DNA of 64,000 nucleotides from Sorghum bicolor (lineage: Eukaryota; Streptophyta; Magnoliopsida; Poales; Poaceae), in contig NC_012870.2 in NCBI RefSeq assembly GCF_000003195.3, forward strand, positions 17,228,501 to 17,292,500. The letters are read 5' to 3'. Position numbers and translations under genes: made by a program. Below the pieces are notes generated by a model, which saw only the letters and a list, made by a program, of their open reading frames with translations, had not been told where the DNA came from and ran no database searches. This document shows positions 26,570-38,265 of the stretch, piece after piece. How positions within the stretch are numbered: the stretch's first letter is position 1; every line of letters begins with the position of its first letter.

Positions 26570-27757
26570 TGATGAGGACATGACACCTTTGGATATGACC
26601 ATTGATAATTATAAGTTGAGCTCATTCATATATTTGCATAATAATTTTTGGTATGATTCACTTGGTTCCACATGTATATGTCATTATTTGCTTGTAGATA
26701 TGAATGTGTCTCAAAGTGCAAGGTCATCAATGCCAAATTTTCAGTTCGCTAGCGGGCCAATATCACTTTATTGGGAAGGCCAAAACTCCTTTGTCCAGAG
26801 TGATTTTGAGGTCCATACATACTTTATGAAAATCTTATTTGATAAGCTTTCAAATGGATCTAGTTTGACCTCAATATCATGTTGGCAAGGCCTCCAAATT
26901 ATTAAGACATGTTGTTGCTATTTCTATCGTGAGCTACATCAGCATCATGAGCTTGTTATTTACCCTTAGGATCCTGGCCCAAGTTAGAGCATACCCTAGG
27001 AGATGGAGAACACCCAAAGAAAGCATTTGGACGTCCTACCCCTTGGCCACCACCTTAGGAGGTTAGCAATGTCGTCCAAGCCAAGTCAGAGGCCCAATCC
27101 ATGTTAAGTTTTAGTCCATCTTGGGCTCCAGGAGCAGTCTATAGTAAAATAGATGCCCAGGATGCACCAAACTCCATTTTTAGTGATCCACATATGATGG
27201 AAAGATAATTTTATAAGCTAACCAATGGCTTTGGTTTGAGGCCCAAATCCCATCAGAGTCAACAAGAATCGTCAAAACAAGTTGACATTTAGAATCTATC
27301 AAGGCGTTGCATCACCGTCTTTTGGCCTGTTAGGCCTTGTAATGTGTTTGGGCACCTTATGGACGTGAAGATGGGTCCCTGGATGCCCTTTAGGCTATAT
27401 AATCAGTAGACACCACTTACGTTAGGGTTTGAGTTTTTCTTTAGATCAATATGTCATCAAATAGTTGTTATCAGTTTGCGAGACCCCAACTTTAAGTGCT
27501 TAATCATATATCTGCAATTATCACTTCAATCGAGTTGTGTTTATCTTGTTCTTGCTTGTGTTCTTCGATTCGCAGTAGGGATTAGCCTTCGTGGTGAGGT
27601 CAAGCGGATTGTGACATGGTTAATAACCAGAGGAGACATGGTGCTAAGGTTGTAGGGTTCAGGTCTTTGTGATCTGAATCCGGATCGGTGTGTCGCTCTT
27701 TGACTAAATCTTTGTTTATCTTGAACCTGACGGAAGATCGAGAATCCATCCCCATCA
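26570..27757. repeat. 3' LTR
   Basis: A 1188-bp direct repeat of 22731-23907, preceded by the polypurine tract 26557-26569. Confidence 0.85.
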
Positions 27758-27762
27758 AATTG

Positions 27763-29340
27763 TCTTATGCCACCTCTTAAAAAAGACAAATAGGACACTA
27801 CAAAAGTGGCCATCTATTATATTATATAAGATAGTACGAGTAAACACTATCTCAAATCAATAGATCACTATGCATTATTGGTCATTACTAGAATTGAATC
27901 TAACAACATGCAATTAGTTCGTTTCCTTTATTTCATTGCTCTTTTTTAAAAAAGGAGAGAATAGAACTCCCAACTTTAGATATGAGGTTGATATAATCTT
28001 TCACTTTGGATATGATGAATACTTGCTTTGTTGATTTTTTGCAAGTGTCTAATAATTTACAATTTGATACTCTCCTTAGTTGAGTTTGTTGGTGAAAAAT
28101 GATCTTGCCTTGAACTTAAAACTTTGTGGGATGCAAATGCTAGTGCCGAATCTAGGTGTTGTGTGTGGGGGTATGATATTGCAAAGTCTGGAATGAGCTT
28201 TTACCTTGTTCAAAATAAGGTTATGTCCTCCGTATAAGTTCCAAAATGGTGAAAAATACCTACCAAAGCCAGATGTTGTTACAATGATGCAAAAACTTTC
28301 AACATATGCTACTAGCTATTGTACTGAGTTTTGTCAAACCTTGTGCCCTAGTGAGAGAAATTTCATGCTTTCACAATGGAGATCACGTACACTCTACCCA
28401 AATATGTATACGCTATACTCTTATATAGAGAGTAAGCAAAAAAACATGTGTTTCCATCTCCCAATCAAATAAAGACTATATATTTAGTGATCTCTCTCCA
28501 TAAAACTTGAAAAGAGACATGGGCTATGCAAAAATATGCAATGAAAAAAGAAAACAAAATAAAAATGAGAAACGATGAGAAAAAAGAAAAAGAAAAGAAA
28601 GGTGAGAAAATTAAAGATAACCATGATCTTAAAACTATAGAAGTGGAGAGATCTCTCTCTTCAAAAGGAGTCAAGTTTACGTCCAAGTTCTACACACTTG
28701 CACATCTTGATTGATAGATTGTTTGACATATTCCTCCATAGATCCATTCTTTGAATTTTCGATATATGCAATGCAAAGTATGCCTCTCAATCATCCTTTA
28801 CCCATGAACTCCACATAAGCTTTAGAGATAGGATGTGAGGCTATGTAGAAAAGCCTTGGTAAGGATTCTTACACCACTTGAGTGACTTGAGAGTACCATA
28901 TGATGAATTTAAGCTTTATTTGGAAAATTCATAAAATCTCTTGGATTGGATCTTGACTTTTTTTACAAGGAAAGGTGGAAGCGCATGTGCCCTCACCCCA
29001 AACAGTTCTCGCTTGCACATACTATGCCTTGGTGCATCAATATTCGAGATTGTTCCCCGAATTAAACAATCTGATTTTTGAATATCTATGAGCACACCTG
29101 TGTAAAAAACCGTTCGATAGAGGCTTGGGACACTACGACCGTGCAATAGCTCCTCGTGCAAGCAAAAAATATGTTTTTCCCTAATTCTTGGTGTTGCTTA
29201 ATACATTTTTTTTATGATTTTTAAAACATTTGAAAATTATTATCATCAGCGATCGACCTGAAAATTTATTTCATGGACAGTCAACGTAATAAAACTAGTA
29301 AATTTTGGAGACACTAAAAATACCTCATTTTTACAATCAA
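27763..29340. other. AT-rich spacer
   Basis: AT-rich DNA with an A-rich, Lys-rich frame (28526-28714) and no recognisable gene. It may be remnant retrotransposon untranslated sequence, which I cannot show. Confidence 0.4.
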
Positions 29341-30009
29341 TGGCGTAGTTACTGTTTCAGAAAACACCTATGACCACAGTCCTTTTTTAAAAAAAGAAAA
29401 TCAATCTTGTCTCTCTAAAATGCCTCATTTTACAATTGATGTTGTTCCTAGTTACATTTTTAGAAATGACCTATATAAAAAATAAATTTTGTCCGTCTCT
29501 AAAAATTGTGTTTGATAGTGTCAGGATCTTGACATCATGTTTGGATTGTAGGATAAAGTGATTCCAGAGTAATTCCTTAGAGTTGCATGTACGCTGACCA
29601 ATTAAACTCAGTAAGCTGGCGTAAAAGGCGCGCCTCTCACATGGATGCTCTCTAGCCATTAAACATGGAATAGGAGTGAGCCAATCAGTGGCGTAGTTAC
29701 TGTTTCAAAAGCACCTATGACAATCAATTTTGTCCCTCTCTAAAATGCCTCATTTTACAATTAATGTCGTTCCTAGTTACATTTTTAGAAATGACCTATA
29801 TAAAAAATAAATTTTGTTCGTCTCTAAAAATTGTGTGTGATAGTGTCAGGATCTTGACATCATGTTTGGATTGTAGGACAAAGTGATTCGAGAGTAATTC
29901 CTTCGAGTTACATGCACGTTGACCAATTAAACTCAAAAGATTAAGCTGGCTTGGTGTCCCCCCTCACATGGATGCTTTCTAGGCATTAAACATGGAATAG
30001 GAGTGAGCG
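29341..30009. repeat. Tandem direct duplication, two ~330-bp units
   Basis: Units about 29341-29684 and 29689-30009 both run from TGGCGTAGTTACTGTTTCA through GTGTCAGGATCTTGACATCA to ATTAAACATGGAATAGGAGT, with scattered differences and small indels. No coding potential is seen. Confidence 0.88.
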
Positions 30010-32034
30010 ACAATTATTTTGTATATTATTTAATTTAATTTAATTGTGTTAATTAGGATTTGCACTCAAGACCTGTGTGGCTCTAAGTTGTATGCAACAA
30101 CCAACTGAACTGAAAAGTTTAAACCGATGGAAAGTGGGCAACTGACTTTATAGTTCAACAGAACCAATAAAAAAACCGAGCCTAGCTATATCATTTTGTT
30201 TGGATTGAGTCAGGACAAGATCCCGCCCTCTGTAATTAACACTGCAGTCCAGTTCATTTTGCCAGACCAACTTATTTCAGAGAGAAGCACCCGTCCAGAA
30301 CGGCCCTGACTCCCCAAACCGAACAGTCCGTTAGTTTTTTCTTTTACTACAGACCAAAGCCTGCATTGTTCATACTCCATATATAGTGCATATACTCTTG
30401 GAGAGTTTTTTCTTCCTCTATTTTAATTTCTTCACTGCTGCACTGCTGCTGCGTAGTACTATGCGCATGGAGTAAAGAAAACCCATGATCATTTTGGGTG
30501 ATGTATAAGAGCTATAGCCTGCTATAGGGAAATTGAAAATCTTTCTCTTGTTGACATGCACTGCATTGCAAAAAATTCAGCAGTTCATACAGAACGTACT
30601 GAATTTATCCAGATCCGAAATTCCTCCAAAATTATGAGGAACCGATGATGTTGACCTTGACATGTTCGAACTGAAGAAGCATGGTAATATTTTTGACCTA
30701 GTTACTAATTTACTATATGCCGTGAAATACGGACCTGTCCTGAAGAAAATGTGACCTGCAGCTGCTGAATGATGAATACGTCAAACAATGACGCATGCAT
30801 TTAGGGTAGATAAATTAGAAATAGATCCTCAGCAAGAGCGTACGTAGCTAAAAGCCTAAAACCCCTACGTACTTTATATTATCTATCTAGAAAGATCAAG
30901 TTGCAGCACAAAATAATAGTACGTAGGTGGAACTGTTAACAACACAGTCACATAGACAATAATACCAACAAGTAGTGTTCATGCGACACAAAGTATATAC
31001 AGTTTGCCTTTTTCTGAAACAAAGGAAGTACAAGGCACATCGATCAAATATACAGTATTTGCTTGGTAGCTCAAAGATTACACAGGCAGAAATAAAAACT
31101 CATATATCAGGTTACTTCTCTTATGAGTACGAAGATTCATACACAGACATCACTTCAAAAATGTAAGAGGCAAAAGACTAATAATCGAACCATTCAAATC
31201 TCCATACAGACGTACTCCGTACATCAAACGAGTTCACACACTGCTCTGCATCAATAGGCAACACCTCATATATCAGGCGCTGCCGGCCTGATGCGAAGAA
31301 CAAACACACACTGGAGTATTTATACATCGATGTTATCTTGTTATTGGAATACAGGAGCTCCTGATGTTTGAAAACATATGTAACAACCTCCAGGGGGACC
31401 AACATAACATGAAGAAAATACGCGCATATAGATACTGGATCTTGTCCGGAAGCTCTCCAAACCTTTGAAGCAGGTCTGGCACCACAAATTATCCTCAAAC
31501 CTAGAAAAGATAGCCTAGAAATAAGTAATAGATATCACAAACAAGAATATGTCAGATCGATACAGATATAGTAAGTTTGCACCAGCTTTGTGAATACCAG
31601 TTCTAGAAAACCATGTGAACACCGTACCAGCAATCCATGCAAGCATAGAGAGATGGAAAGGAAGAAAAATGAATATACGAAGAAGCAAAGAGAGAGAGAG
31701 AACAAGAGAAACGAGAGAGAGGAGAGAGAAAACGAAGATTCTTCCAATCAAAAGGTAATGATGAAAACTTTCATCACCTGCCAGATACACAGAGGAAAGA
31801 GGAGTCAAAGCAGGCCATCATTACACCAATCTTTGCTGCTCCTCGATTCCCAACAAACAAGCAAACAAAAAAGGCACAGTGGAGTAATAAGATCCAGGAG
31901 TGGAAGTACAGTACCCCACAACATACTAAGAACACCCAGGGATCTCACAAACACTCCAGCTAACGAGTATTTCAAAATCAAAGAGCCAGACCAAATTTAT
32001 ATAGTACTAGCTCCTAACTCTCGCGATATCATTT
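30010..32034. other. Spacer downstream of the MIR166 hairpin
   Basis: AT-rich DNA without a recognisable protein gene. The part just below 32035 could be the 3' portion of the miR166 primary transcript, which runs toward lower coordinates. The minus-strand frame 31178-31498 (106 aa) has no known domain. Confidence 0.4.
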
Positions 32035-32174
32035 GAAGCTATTGCTGAGGGGAATGAAGCCTGGTCCGAGATCTCATAGATTCAAGGAATAAAAATTACG
32101 CATGCACAAATCATCCTTAAATCACAAGCGAGACCTTGAACCAGACAACATTCCACTCAGAAGCAAATAGCTTC
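32035..32174 (-). ncRNA. MIR166: MIR166 precursor (microRNA 166)
   Basis: On the minus strand the 3' arm (32069-32049) carries the miR166 sequence TCGGACCAGGCTTCATTCC plus CC, and the 5' arm (32154-32134) carries the expected star strand GGAATGTTGTCTGGTTCAAG plus G. The two arms pair (GGAATG with CATTCC, GGTCTC with GAGATC), and the lower stem continues through CTGAG/CTCAG to GAAGCTATT/AATAGCTTC, giving a 140-nt foldback with an AT-rich loop. miR166 is known to guide cleavage of HD-ZIP III mRNAs (PHB, PHV and REV class), which set leaf polarity and vascular pattern. Upstream on the minus strand, CTATAGATA near 32270 could be a TATA element of the primary transcript; that part is inference. 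Confidence 0.95.
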
Positions 32175-32857
32175 ATATCTTTCCCTCATCTTCTCAGGTC
32201 CCTCTCCCGGCCCCCTCTCTCATCTTCTCATCTCTATTTGTTTGCAGGAAGGGGTGTGAGGAGCATGGGTATCTATAGACGCAAGCACACAGGTGGTGGC
32301 GTGGTCCAGGGGCATGGTCATGATATGTGAAATGATTACTGCTGCTAAATTTTGAAGTCACCAAAACTATAAAAAAAAAGATGAATGCTCGCTCATTCGA
32401 TGCGTTTATCAAACCAGTACTGTATCTTGTCACTGACAGGTAGGAGCAACTGAGACTGGAGCCTGCATGTCAATGACACTGGACACGTAGAACTAGGCAT
32501 TGAAACGGCCACAGGCACAACCACATGGAAAAAAACAGACGGCATTAAACAACCATAAAGGCCGGAATGAATGGTGACAAAGAACACGGCGGCAGAGAGC
32601 CGGACCTACAGCTGTGGCCGCTGTTGGAGACGCGGGGAGGCATGGCAGCCGTCCATCATGATCATGACGGGCGCGAGGGCGCGCAGGAGGCGAAACCCTA
32701 GCTGTGACGAGGGGGCAGCCGGTAGGGGAGTGGTTGAGTGAAATGCGCGGCCCAAGATTTGGAATTTGGTGTGCCTGTTCTTGTGTTGGCGTATGCCTAG
32801 TGTCCTGCATTATTCAACCTTCATTGCTACAAGCACCCGATAAGCCATGGTTGGGGA

Positions 32858-33116
32858 TCTCTCAATGCATAGTTTCATGGTACAGTTACAAAGACTATAA
32901 ACTAGATAACCGAGCCACAATGCATGTTTTATGGGAGTGTCATGCACATTAAATACGGTGCCACATAAGCAAAATTGCTGACTTGACAGAGTCATTAAAT
33001 GAAGGAGTTTCATCAGATGAGAGAGAAGTTTTATCCCCATGAAACTCTTGTGGCTCGATTACCTAGTTTATAGTCTTGGTAATTGTACCATGAAACTATA
33101 TATTGAGACTGAGAGT
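32858..33116. mobile_element. MITE with long terminal inverted repeats
   Basis: The left arm (CATAGTTTCATGGTACAGTT through AACTAGATAACCGAGCCACA, about 32869-32920) is the inverted complement of the right arm (TGTGGCTCGATTACCTAGTT through ACCATGAAACTATAT, about 33049-33101), over 50 bp with few mismatches. Ends share CTCTCA. The superfamily and target duplication are unclear to me. It lies about 0.7 kb upstream of the MIR166 hairpin. Confidence 0.72.
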
Positions 33117-34617
33117 CGCTGAATCACCGAATGTTACTTGTTCCGAAGATTAGAAATATAAGTCCACTAACGTCGATACAGTCTCCAATATGACAATTTG
33201 TTAGACATAGTAGTAATTTATATTGCATTAGTTATGAAACACACTTCATAAAGAATACAGTAATATCATTTGCGTTGCTGATGACATATATAATAAAAAT
33301 AAAAATATCGATATAGGAAGATAAAAAAATTGGCTTAGAATAAATCTAGACAAATTTATATTGTGTTACATGTGATGGGACTTGGGAGAAGTACTATAAT
33401 AATGCATGCATGCATGTACTATATGTGGCGTTTTTAACTCTGATGAATGACACCTAGCTAAAAGTATACAGTATGAGTTACAAGGGCCTTGAGGCGTTTT
33501 TAACTCTGAACACAGTGTCGAATCAACGGGCAAATTTTTACACTAGCGACAACGCACGGAGCATATGCATTCTTCAGTGTGGACAAATCTCACCCTTGTA
33601 GTACGTTTCAATCGGCAATAGAAAACATGATCCTTTTCTTTCTATACGTTCTCAGATATCTTTCAATAATGGTCGCGTCTCGTGACGTGCTAGTAGAAAC
33701 GAAACCATTTTATTTATTTATCAGCAAATTATTGTCCTGTCCTATTAGGAGTGTGGTAGTCTCTGATAATCTTGCATCAACGAGCAAATGCAAGACCCAT
33801 GCATGCCCCTGGCATGGCACTAACGTACACGTACAAAATCTGCAGCAGATACACAAATATGCCCTGATAAACAATACGTACGTGTATGCATTTGTGTTGC
33901 CGAGGCCAGGCTTCAACCTCTCTTTTTTTTAGATTCTTTATTCATCTTGAAAAAATTAATACAAACAGAGCGTCCTCGTTTTACCGAATGTTGATTTGCT
34001 TTGCAATTTTCTGATCATGCATGTGTTGGATTTGTTGTATGCATGCGAGGGGTGTCATATGCACGCTGACACAATAATACAACTTTTATTTAGATTAGAC
34101 AGCCGAGAGAATACTGTACGTAAGCATGTCCAACAACTATTCACACCCTCGCACCCATGTCATATGGATCTGCAAGTTGGGTTCAGATGGGGTCGACGGT
34201 AGCATGAGCCCATTTGGTTGTGCTCCTGTTTCGGCTTCGCCGGCAGCTCAGGCACTAGAGGAGCCACACGGATGGACAGAGAAGCGCTTCTAAGTGCCGA
34301 GTAGAGAAGCTGGAACCATTTTAGATATATAGAGATAAAGCCGTCTTGGAACTCCACCCTCCCGGCTCCGGCTGCGGCGAAGAAGCTGCACGCGCAGAGC
34401 CCATCTAGACATTGGCCTAAAAATCAACATGGTTGTAATTTTTTTTTTAAAAAAACGAGAAACCTCTGCTTTTATGAAAACAACAATCAGAACATAAAAC
34501 TGGAGATACTAATGTTCAGGTTTTTAGTGCCAAATTAACTCTCATATCCTAAGAGACTAAAAACTGGGGATACCAGTGTACAGGTTTTTAGTGCCAAAAC
34601 TCTCATACCCTAAGAGA
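33117..34617. other. Gene-free spacer
   Basis: AT-rich DNA. Around 34500-34620 a roughly 60-bp block is repeated twice (both copies share CAGGTTTTTAGTGCCAAA and CCTAAGAGACTAAAA). No gene is recognised. Confidence 0.45.
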
Positions 34618-34755
34618 CTAAAAATACACATCAGATATCAGAATGTCGGAAGGCTTGAAGTCCTTTAGCCAGTTCATGATTGTAGACTTTTCCTGGAGGA
34701 AGCGCTCCTGATCCTTCTCCTTCATCTTGATACTCCATTTCTGCAGTGAAGACAT
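34618..34755 (-). CDS. Short unrecognised ORF, possible terminal exon or gene fragment
   Basis: A 45-codon frame with a charged, non-repetitive composition: MSSLQKWSIKMKEKDQERFL at the start and DFKPSDILISDVYF at the end. A good splice acceptor (CTTCACTGCAG) precedes the AAATGG codons, so it could be the last exon of a broken gene. It stands out because the surrounding DNA is AT-rich and noncoding. I do not recognise the family and find no companion exon. Confidence 0.3.
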   Translation of the reverse strand: MSSLQKWSIKMKEKDQERFLQEKSTIMNWLKDFKPSDILISDVYF

Positions 34756-34896
34756 GGCAATGTAGATATATAGCATCAGTTGGAGACAACATGGTCGTAC
34801 TTAACTTTTTGTCCTAATAATTCAAAAGGAGTTAGAGGTCAGCCTTGTCATGTCGTTACCATAGTGATGCTCTACATGAATGTACTACCATATGTG

Positions 34897-35615
34897 CATC
34901 CATTTTGAGAGGACGAACCATACTCTTGTTAACCAGTCATACTTCACATTAATAGTAATGGCAAGACCAGTAAATTAAACCACTATAGCATTGTATATGT
35001 TTACCATGCTAGAAACAAAATCCACTCCTTTTATCCATCTTCAGCCTATGAAAAGCACTAGATCACTCTTATTATACACAGTTGCATACATCCGTTGTAA
35101 GCATCAAACACACCCATGATGATAAAGGAATAAACTCAAAATCTCATGACAATTAAACATTAATTCACCTATGAGACATTATTAGCATGTTCTAATAATA
35201 AATCTTCATTCATGGAACACAAATTCGCATATGTGCGGTACCGTGGCTCCAATGCGTGTGGTATGCAAGTGTACTTCACTTAGCTTCCAACAATAGTGTC
35301 TAGGACTATGCTTTTTTTTAGAGGACTAACCACACAATCTTCTTAACCAATCATAATCCACATTATTATGACAAGACCACTAAACCACCGGCGTTATATG
35401 TTAACCTAAAGAAACCACTCCTTTTAATAAATAATTATGAGTAAAAAGAGTTCCAACTTTAGCCTATGAAGAAGCTACAGATCACCTCTTGTGAATCTGT
35501 GATAATAGAGAAAAGAAAAAAAAACTCATGACAATTTAACAGTCATTTGACTGCAAAACACTATTAGTACATTCTAATAAATTTTTCATTCATGGAATGC
35601 AAAAATTTACATCAG
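34897..35615. repeat. Diverged direct repeat, two ~300-bp units
   Basis: Units about 34897-35235 and 35320-35615 share, in the same order, GAGGACNAACCA, AACCANTCATANTNCACATTA, AAACCACTCCTTTTA, CAGATCAC-like and CTCATGACAATTNAACA blocks and TTCATTCATGGAA. Degenerate and noncoding. Confidence 0.65.
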
Positions 35616-35840
35616 CATTGTGTCTAATGTGTTTTGACATGCAAGAATCACACACCATGTCAGACTAGCAATGAATATGGGGTCATATCATGTTTAGCAG
35701 ATCAGAGGGGGTAGTACATGGGATACATAGATTATACAAGTTTAGTCGAGCAAAAATTTTAGCCTGTCCAATCCCTACTACACAAAAACTTAACCAATGC
35801 GGGCAAAAAGCATTAACCGAGATTGTTTTTTCCAACCTCC

Positions 35841-36063
35841 TCGGGAATTTTACATATTTACCATTATAACGGATGGCGCTTATCGGATTCTCACCCTTAT
35901 AATGACGCTTACATCTTTAGCACTTTTACTTAGTGAGTCTTTCATTTTTACCACATTTGCCTATGTGGCATGCCAGGTCAGACTTACAGGGTGTTGCACA
36001 GTCAGCATGGGCACGTGAAATGACATCGGTGCCCTTGCCCAACCCTTTCACTCTCCAGGCCCG
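35841..36063 (+). repeat. MULE left terminal inverted repeat, outer part
   Basis: Outer 223 bp of the left repeat, up to the solo LTR insertion; the remaining 85 bp resume at 37966. Confidence 0.85.
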
Positions 36064-37965
36064 TGAAAGCCCAAGTTTGGTTTTGGTAATTAATGACACC
36101 AAGTTGCTAATGCCTTGTGTTTAAGTGATTTGAGTGAGGCATAGCAACACATGTGATGAAGGTGCAAGGTGGCATGGAAAGGTGGCCACATGATTACAAA
36201 GAGATGAAGCATGAAGTGGAGATCATGGTGATAGACAAGGAGTAAAGTGAACAAGGCAAAGGTATAAACATAGGGTTTTGCTTTTGCCGGTCTAAGTTGA
36301 GTAGAGAAGTGTTTGACCGGATTTAGGATAGATAGCCGACTATCAAGAGGGAAAATCACGGTCATCTCTCGAATCAAGTGATACTAGGTCCATATCTTGA
36401 GCATATGCATTAGGATCTAGTAAAGTGCTAACCTAACTCCTTTGGGAAAATGTTTGTGAAAAGCTAACACACATGCACTTTGGTAGTGGACACTTGGTGG
36501 TGTTAGCACATTTGCAAAGGAGTTGGAGTTCCTAGGGTTGAGAGGGTTTTAGGTTCCTCTCTCCCTCCCACCGAGCTTGCGAGGTGGGATTCAACGCTTT
36601 TGAGAAAATGAAACACATATTTTCTATTGCGCCGGTGGGAAATTTGGAGAAGTCGCAAGTGTTTCTCACGGATGCAGTGTGCGTAGGCACCGGACGCTGG
36701 CCTTAGCGTCCGGTGTACTGTCAGTGCCTAGCTCAGTGAGCAGAGCGCACCGGACGCGCAGCACCAGACGCAGGGGGTTTGCTGTTCGTGCATCCGGTGG
36801 CTGTTAGGGTCAGCAAACAAGTCTACAAGGGTTTCTGACAAAGCATCAGAAGCACCGGAGCGAGTCCGGTGCTCAGTGTCCGGTGTTCGAGCATTTTGCA
36901 ACCCTCTCTGCGTATGTGTCCGGTGTGTATAGGACGGGTCCGGTGTTCAGCGTCCGGTGACCCCACGTCTTTGCAATCCTCTCTTCGCACGGGTCCGGTG
37001 TGTACAGGACGCGTCAGGTGTTCACTTGACCGCATCCGGTGGTTTGCAAGTAGCCGTTAGAGATCGATGCGTGAGATTCAAAGGTTCAGACGTGGCTAAC
37101 TTCAGAGCACCAGACACAGGGGTCGAGCGTCCGTGCTCCCGAGTTTTACCCAGTAATAGAGCCAACGACTCTATTTGTTGAGGGGGCTTATAAATAGAAG
37201 GTGGCCGGTTTTGGGGGGTTCATGCTTGCACTTTGGCATACTTGAGACATACTTTGAGTTAGAGAACACTCCCTCCACTCATCTCCTTGCTTGATTGCTA
37301 ATCCTAGTGAGATTGAGTGAGAGCATCTAGTGGCACTTGATCCTTGAGTTTGCTGCGGATTTCTTGTTACTCTTGGGTATTTCCGGATGCCCTAGACGGC
37401 TTGGAGCAGCGAAGGTGTTGAGCTCGTGATTGGAGATTATTTCAAGCCTCACCAAGTGATTTGTGAGGGGTTCTTGAGTCTTCCCCATGGGAGATCGCAA
37501 TTGGCTACTCTAGTAGATTGCTCATGACTTGGAGGATCCCCATCTTGTGAGTGGATGTGCGGCACCCGCTGAGGGTTTGGCTTTGGATTGTCAATTAGCT
37601 CGTGATCCATCAAGTGGGTGTATCACCACAATGAGGTCTAGCTTGCCGGGAAGCAAGTGAACCTCGGTATCAATCTTGTGTCATCACTTGCTGAGGATTA
37701 TCTATAGTGGTTGTGATTGAGAGTGACTGGTTGGATATATCTCTACTCTACAACGTTGGTATAACAATCACTCTCCACTCCTTTACTTACTTGCATACTT
37801 TGCTAGTTGTTTAGCCTTGTATTAGTTTGTATAGGTGGCTTGCATAGCTTAGTTGAGCTAGGGCTAGAATTGCTTCGCCATTTGTTTTACTAATCAACTT
37901 GTCTAGTTGAGTGTGTAGAAATTTTGAATAGGCTATTCACCCCCTCTAGGCATTTGGACCTTTCA
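36064..37965 (+). mobile_element. Solo LTR (TGAAAG...CTTTCA) inserted in the MULE left repeat
   Basis: A 1902-bp sequence that begins TGAAAGCCCAAG and ends ACCTTTCA (six-base inverted ends), flanked by GCCCG (36059-36063) and TCCCG (37966-37970), a target duplication with one mismatch. Removing it restores the inverted repeat exactly as seen in the right copy at 43000-43292, which proves insertion. It carries many copies of a GCGTCCGGTG / CACCGGACGC motif (about 36690-37050) and CTTATAAATAGAAGG near 37187 as a likely TATA region. No internal retrotransposon sequence remains. Confidence 0.87.
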
Positions 37966-38050
37966 TCCCGCCCTCGCCTACTCAGTCCCCCTCATTTTCA
38001 CCCCCCCCGCATTGACTCCTTCTTCTTTAGCCCGCCACCAGCCTGCTGCT
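37966..38050 (+). repeat. MULE left terminal inverted repeat, inner part
   Basis: CCTCGCCTACTCAGTCCCC through CCAGCCTGCTGCT matches the inverted 43000-43075 region. Confidence 0.82.
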
Positions 38051-38265
38051 CCCTTCTAGTGTCTCCACCGCCATGACGACCACCATGGCCGGTGACCGTG
38101 GTGCCCGGTGGTTCATCCCTCGACGACGAATCGAAGGTATGTGGTCATACTCCCTCCTTAGGACCCAGATCCCGCGTCGATTAGGGTTAGGGTTCATGGC
38201 CGCTGACTTGGTCCTCCTCCGCTCATAGGCGCTTGATGTAGTACGTCCTCATCTCTCGTGTCACA

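Larger units (their letters stand above)
22731..27757. mobile_element. Non-autonomous LTR retrotransposon without pol
   Basis: About 5.0 kb. The 5' LTR is 22731-23907 and the 3' LTR 26570-27757; both start TGATGAGGACATGACAC, the 3' LTR ends CCCCATCA and the 5' copy CCCATTA. The flanking 5-mers CATTG (22726-22730) and AATTG (27758-27762) differ by one base, consistent with a decayed target duplication. A primer-binding-like site TGGGTTTCGGAGCC follows the 5' LTR (about 23910), and a polypurine tract AAGAAGGGGAGGA directly precedes the 3' LTR. The LTRs look roughly 90% identical over their first 250 bp by eye, so the insertion is old. The 2.7-kb interior contains decayed gag-like sequence but no protease, reverse transcriptase or integrase that I can see. 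Confidence 0.87.
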
